Source of the DNA: Algibacter_G agarivorans | GTDB taxonomy: Bacteria > Bacteroidota > Bacteroidia > Flavobacteriales > Flavobacteriaceae | Length of the DNA stretch: 64,000 nucleotides | Assembly (NCBI RefSeq): GCF_039543245.1 | Contig: NZ_BAABJJ010000044.1 | Location: 62,001-126,000, forward strand | Direction of reading: 5' to 3' | In this document: positions 61,743 to 64,000 of the stretch, piece by piece | Layout of the letters: every line of letters starts with the position of its first letter | How positions within the stretch are numbered: the first letter of the stretch is position 1 | Notes under the pieces: model-generated | Database searches by the model: none | What the model was told of the DNA's origin: nothing | Seen by the model: the letters and a program-made list of their open reading frames with translations, nothing else | Program-made: the position numbers and the translations under genes

Positions 61743-62123
61743 ATGGTTAATATTGAATACCAAAAACAACTTCGAGAGGTTTTTATAGCTTTAGAAGAAG
61801 AAAATAAAACATTAACATCAGAACAGCACAAACTAGGCTATCAGCAGAGGAATGAACTAATAAGTCATGTAAATTCTGGATATAGCAATGATGAAAAGCT
61901 ATTGCAGAAAAAGAAGGAGTGGGAAGCAGTTGGTATAGAGCATAGAACGACCAAATGGATTTATGACTTAATGAGAGGTAAAAGAGACTTATATGGTTAT
62001 TTTGAAAACCCAGATGAAATCGTAACAGAACTTCAAAACCTAATTAAACAGTCCGAAAAAAAGGAACTTTTTGAGATAGCTAGTATTCTAAACCATTGGA
62101 GGTTGAAAATGATTAAAGGATAA
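61743..62123 (+). CDS. Hypothetical helical protein
   Basis: A 126-residue charged, helical protein (MVNIEYQKQLREVFIALEEE; EWEAVGIEHRTTKWIYDLMR; DEIVTELQNLIKQSEKKELF). I chose the ATG at 61743; the frame is open further upstream from 61644, but that part overlaps the lipoprotein gene and reads like a shadow frame. It lies 40 bp after the lipoprotein gene and 38 bp before the next membrane protein gene. No family recognised. Confidence 0.6.
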   Translation: MVNIEYQKQLREVFIALEEENKTLTSEQHKLGYQQRNELISHVNSGYSNDEKLLQKKKEWEAVGIEHRTTKWIYDLMRGKRDLYGYFENPDEIVTELQNLIKQSEKKELFEIASILNHWRLKMIKG

Positions 62124-62161
62124 ACTCTCAGTTAACCCATTTACCAATATTTAATTTTGAT

Positions 62162-62563
62162 TTGAAAAGAGTTATTTTATATCTGTGCTTATTGTTATTG
62201 CCCTTTTTAATAATGGTGGCGGTAAATGAATCGGTAAGACCTACTATTAAAAACAAACCGTTCCAGTTAAGGGGAGTTAAAGCTATTAACTCGTTTAAGC
62301 CTGAATTAGATAAATGTTCATGGTATTGCTACACAGAAACTACTAGCCATTGTAAAGCTTATCATGTCAAGTTTGCCAAACCTTATTTCAAGTACATCGA
62401 CCCAATCTATTTTGGCATGATAAAAATATTGCATTCGGGAAATAATTATCAGTTTATGAATGTCGTTTTCTTAGTGATTCTAATTCCTTTATTGATGTTC
62501 TATTTATTGGTTAAGTCTATAAAAATGCATTATCAAATTAAAGCTTTAAAAAAGACCTTATGA
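62162..62563 (+). CDS. Small membrane protein with conserved Cys/His region, unknown
   Basis: A 133-residue protein starting with TTG (MKRVILYLCLLLLPFLIMVA). A first membrane helix or signal anchor (residues 4-22), an extracytoplasmic part with a Cys/His-rich segment (DKCSWYCYTETTSHCKAYHV, about 57-77), YFKYIDPIYFGMIKILHSG, and a second helix (VVFLVILIPLLMFYLLVK, about 105-122) are visible. The Cys-x3-Cys and Cys-x-x-x-His-like spacing could bind metal or form disulfides. I recall similar small proteins in other Flavobacteriia without known function. It overlaps the next small gene by 4 bp. Confidence 0.7.
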   Translation: MKRVILYLCLLLLPFLIMVAVNESVRPTIKNKPFQLRGVKAINSFKPELDKCSWYCYTETTSHCKAYHVKFAKPYFKYIDPIYFGMIKILHSGNNYQFMNVVFLVILIPLLMFYLLVKSIKMHYQIKALKKTL

Positions 62564-62745
62564 TGGATTTAGTTAACCAAATATTTGCATACTGTGGAGA
62601 CTTTATAATCAATTTAGCTAATTTGTTAGGGGTATCCTATTACGAGGTTAATGCAGTCGTTTTTTGTATTCTATATCCAGCTTTTATATTAACATTTTTG
62701 ATAATCTATATTAAAAAGAGAATCGAGCTAAAAAAAAGCCATTAA
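62560..62745 (+). CDS. Small membrane protein, partner of upstream gene
   Basis: A 61-residue protein (MMDLVNQIFAYCGDFIINLA) with one strong transmembrane helix (AVVFCILYPAFILTFLIIYI, about 31-50) and a basic tail. Its start overlaps the previous gene's stop (ATGA), so the two are translated together and probably act as a pair. No family or function recognised; size and charge are compatible with a small membrane toxin or accessory subunit, but nothing proves it. Confidence 0.6.
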   Translation: MMDLVNQIFAYCGDFIINLANLLGVSYYEVNAVVFCILYPAFILTFLIIYIKKRIELKKSH

Positions 62746-62916
62746 AGCCTTTATGTAATAGGCGCACGTAGGACTGTATTTTAAATTCTTCATATTTAAT
62801 AAAAAAAGCCTAAAAAGAGAGCTTGATGGGTAGGTTGTAAAAATGATAGACGTTAATAATAATTTATAGCACGTGCCAATAATAAGAAGTTTTACAAGTA
62901 ACACAATTAAACGTTT

Positions 62917-63261
62917 ATGGACATCACAATACCGAATAAGAAACTATTTAAGATTTATTTAGACTTAGAATTTGTTTTCTACAATATTGACTATGACCAA
63001 ATTTTAACGAATATCGTTTATGATGAAAGAGAATTATACGACAGGAACATTGATGGAATTTCTACTTTTTTTAAACTGGAAAAATCTTTAAATAACTATG
63101 AGTATTTACCCGAAATAAATCACTCATTACTAGCCCATGGACAAGAATACGCTATACTAACTTATCAGTTTACCAGTATGTTTTCAACAAGAGCAGTAAC
63201 AACAGTTCAGAATCAAAAACTTGTAGCTATTAAAGTAATTACACACAATAAAAATAAATGA
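62917..63261 (+). CDS. Hypothetical protein
   Basis: A 114-residue soluble protein (MDITIPNKKLFKIYLDLEFV; IVYDERELYDRNIDGISTFF; QFTSMFSTRAVTTVQNQKLV). No domain recognised. It stands 171 bp after the membrane pair and 160 bp before the convergent gene at the right edge, both gaps without further genes. It may be the last gene of the island segment seen here. Confidence 0.6.
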   Translation: MDITIPNKKLFKIYLDLEFVFYNIDYDQILTNIVYDERELYDRNIDGISTFFKLEKSLNNYEYLPEINHSLLAHGQEYAILTYQFTSMFSTRAVTTVQNQKLVAIKVITHNKNK

Positions 63262-63423
63262 AGTTGAATGAAATAATTGCCCTAATCTTTAAAGCTGAAA
63301 TTTTGAATGGTAGGCTGAAGATTGAGTAGGTGTAACTATTAGATTATGTGCAGTTGTAAGAATGTAAGATGTCTTATAGTTAGCAATTTGATATAAAACT
63401 ACATAATGTAAGAGTTTATTGTA

Positions 63424-64000
63424 TTATGAAGTAACCAGTTGATTGAATTTAGTAGAGATGAATTCTAATATTTGATTTTTATGTGAATCATAACCTATCC
63501 TTTTTATAAATGACATAATTCTCTTTTTATCTTTCCTGATTTCCTGTGATGTTTTGGTGCTTCTTAACATTACCCAGTAGCTTGGATTTGTATAGTTTTC
63601 ATAAAACGCTCTTTCGTGAGTTTCAAGAGCATTCCATGCGGAAATCGAATCTACTATTAACATTTTATTATAACGCTCTACAAAGGCTTTAAATAAAGCT
63701 GAAACAGCTAGTTCATCTAATTGGTCTAAGGAATTTATTCCAATCTTGTTTAAAAATCTTTTTTGAATAATTTTTAGCTCAATTCTTAATAAATTTTTTT
63801 GCTCTAATTTAGATTCATACCCTTTATCATAAATTTTGATTGAAAAATCAGATTTTTTAAAAAGCTTAAATGTAGTTCCTGCTTTGGTCTTAATTCGATT
63901 GTCGTAGGGCTGAAAGTCATACATCTGAACACTTTGCTCTATAAAATAACTACTTGGTTTATTTATTATAATATTAAATCCAAACTCTAAATTAGTAATT
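63424..64000 (-). CDS. Possible phage/plasmid replication-initiator-like protein, 5' end cut by window edge
   Basis: The frame is open from the stop at 63424 to the right edge (about 191 codons), so the gene starts outside the window; an ATG at 63924 is internal. It reads ITNLEFGFNIIINKPSSYFI, EQSVQMYDFQ, then FSIKIYDKGYESKLEQKNLL, RIELKIIQKRFLNKIGIN and a helical C-terminal part. The pattern NLEFGxNI ... IKIYDKG ... LLRIELK resembles proteins in Bacteroidota often found on small phages and elements and sometimes annotated as replication initiators. I cannot see the rolling-circle Tyr or HUH motifs, which would be upstream. The call is tentative. Confidence 0.45.
   Translation of the reverse strand, partial: ITNLEFGFNIIINKPSSYFIEQSVQMYDFQPYDNRIKTKAGTTFKLFKKSDFSIKIYDKGYESKLEQKNLLRIELKIIQKRFLNKIGINSLDQLDELAVSALFKAFVERYNKMLIVDSISAWNALETHERAFYENYTNPSYWVMLRSTKTSQEIRKDKKRIMSFIKRIGYDSHKNQILEFISTKFNQLVTS

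Noticed and set aside
1..64000. CRISPR arrays, rRNA genes, insertion-sequence transposases, integrases
   Set aside because: I looked for regularly spaced repeats, rRNA-like sequence, and DDE or tyrosine recombinase proteins on both strands and found none.

Overview
The window looks like chromosomal DNA of a marine flavobacterium (Bacteroidota). The signs are low GC, TAnnTTTG-type promoter boxes, a SusC/SusD pair, type IX secretion (T9SS) C-terminal tails, lipoprotein signal peptides on most glycan enzymes, sulfatases, and BfmA/MobB-type mobilization genes. All assignments come from reading motifs; no database search was run.

Left part (1-38702, all minus strand): one large polysaccharide utilization locus. 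Reading in the direction of transcription, it has a SusR-like membrane regulator with a LuxR-type HTH, SusC, SusD, a three-domain LamG surface lipoprotein and a hairpin. Then come two tandem GH144-type proteins (often labelled 'glucoamylase'), a GH3 beta-glucosidase, a T9SS-secreted putative binding protein and a terminator. Next are a GPH-family sugar symporter with an odd insertion, GH97, a GH29 fucosidase, an FG-GAP/ASPIC lipoprotein, a cytoplasmic GH94 phosphorylase of about 1,120 aa and a deleted GH13 remnant. The locus ends with a GH123-like (DUF4091) lipoprotein, a double-GEVED T9SS protein, two sulfatases and two more DUF4091 proteins, the last cut by the window edge. GH144 + GH3 + symporter + cytoplasmic long GH94 is the gene set expected for beta-1,2-glucan (sophoro-oligosaccharide) use. 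The sulfatases, fucosidase and DUF4091 proteins suggest a second, sulfated substrate or a composite locus.

Middle part (38797-47130, minus strand): a mobilizable-element core. It encodes a VirD4/TraG-like coupling protein, a MobB relaxase, a BfmA/BtgA accessory protein, a hairpin-rich oriT candidate, a RadC-like protein, SSB, hypothetical proteins and a ParB-like protein. No integrase and no mating-pore genes are present. A 130-bp leader is duplicated in front of two of these genes, and a TTAATC box sits at the same distance from four start codons.

Then comes a secreted fusion of an FG-GAP/ASPIC region with a vanadium-dependent haloperoxidase (47495-51532), followed by a tRNA-Leu(GAG) on the plus strand.

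Right part (51844-64000): probably a genomic island downstream of the tRNA. It carries a type I restriction-modification operon (hsdR, an unknown gene, hsdM, an extended hsdS, and a translationally coupled membrane beta-helix protein), a convergent XRE regulator, a run of small membrane/lipoprotein/unknown genes, and a gene fragment at the edge that may encode a replication-initiator-like protein. The hsd operon with its two extra genes is the best candidate for an undescribed defence system.
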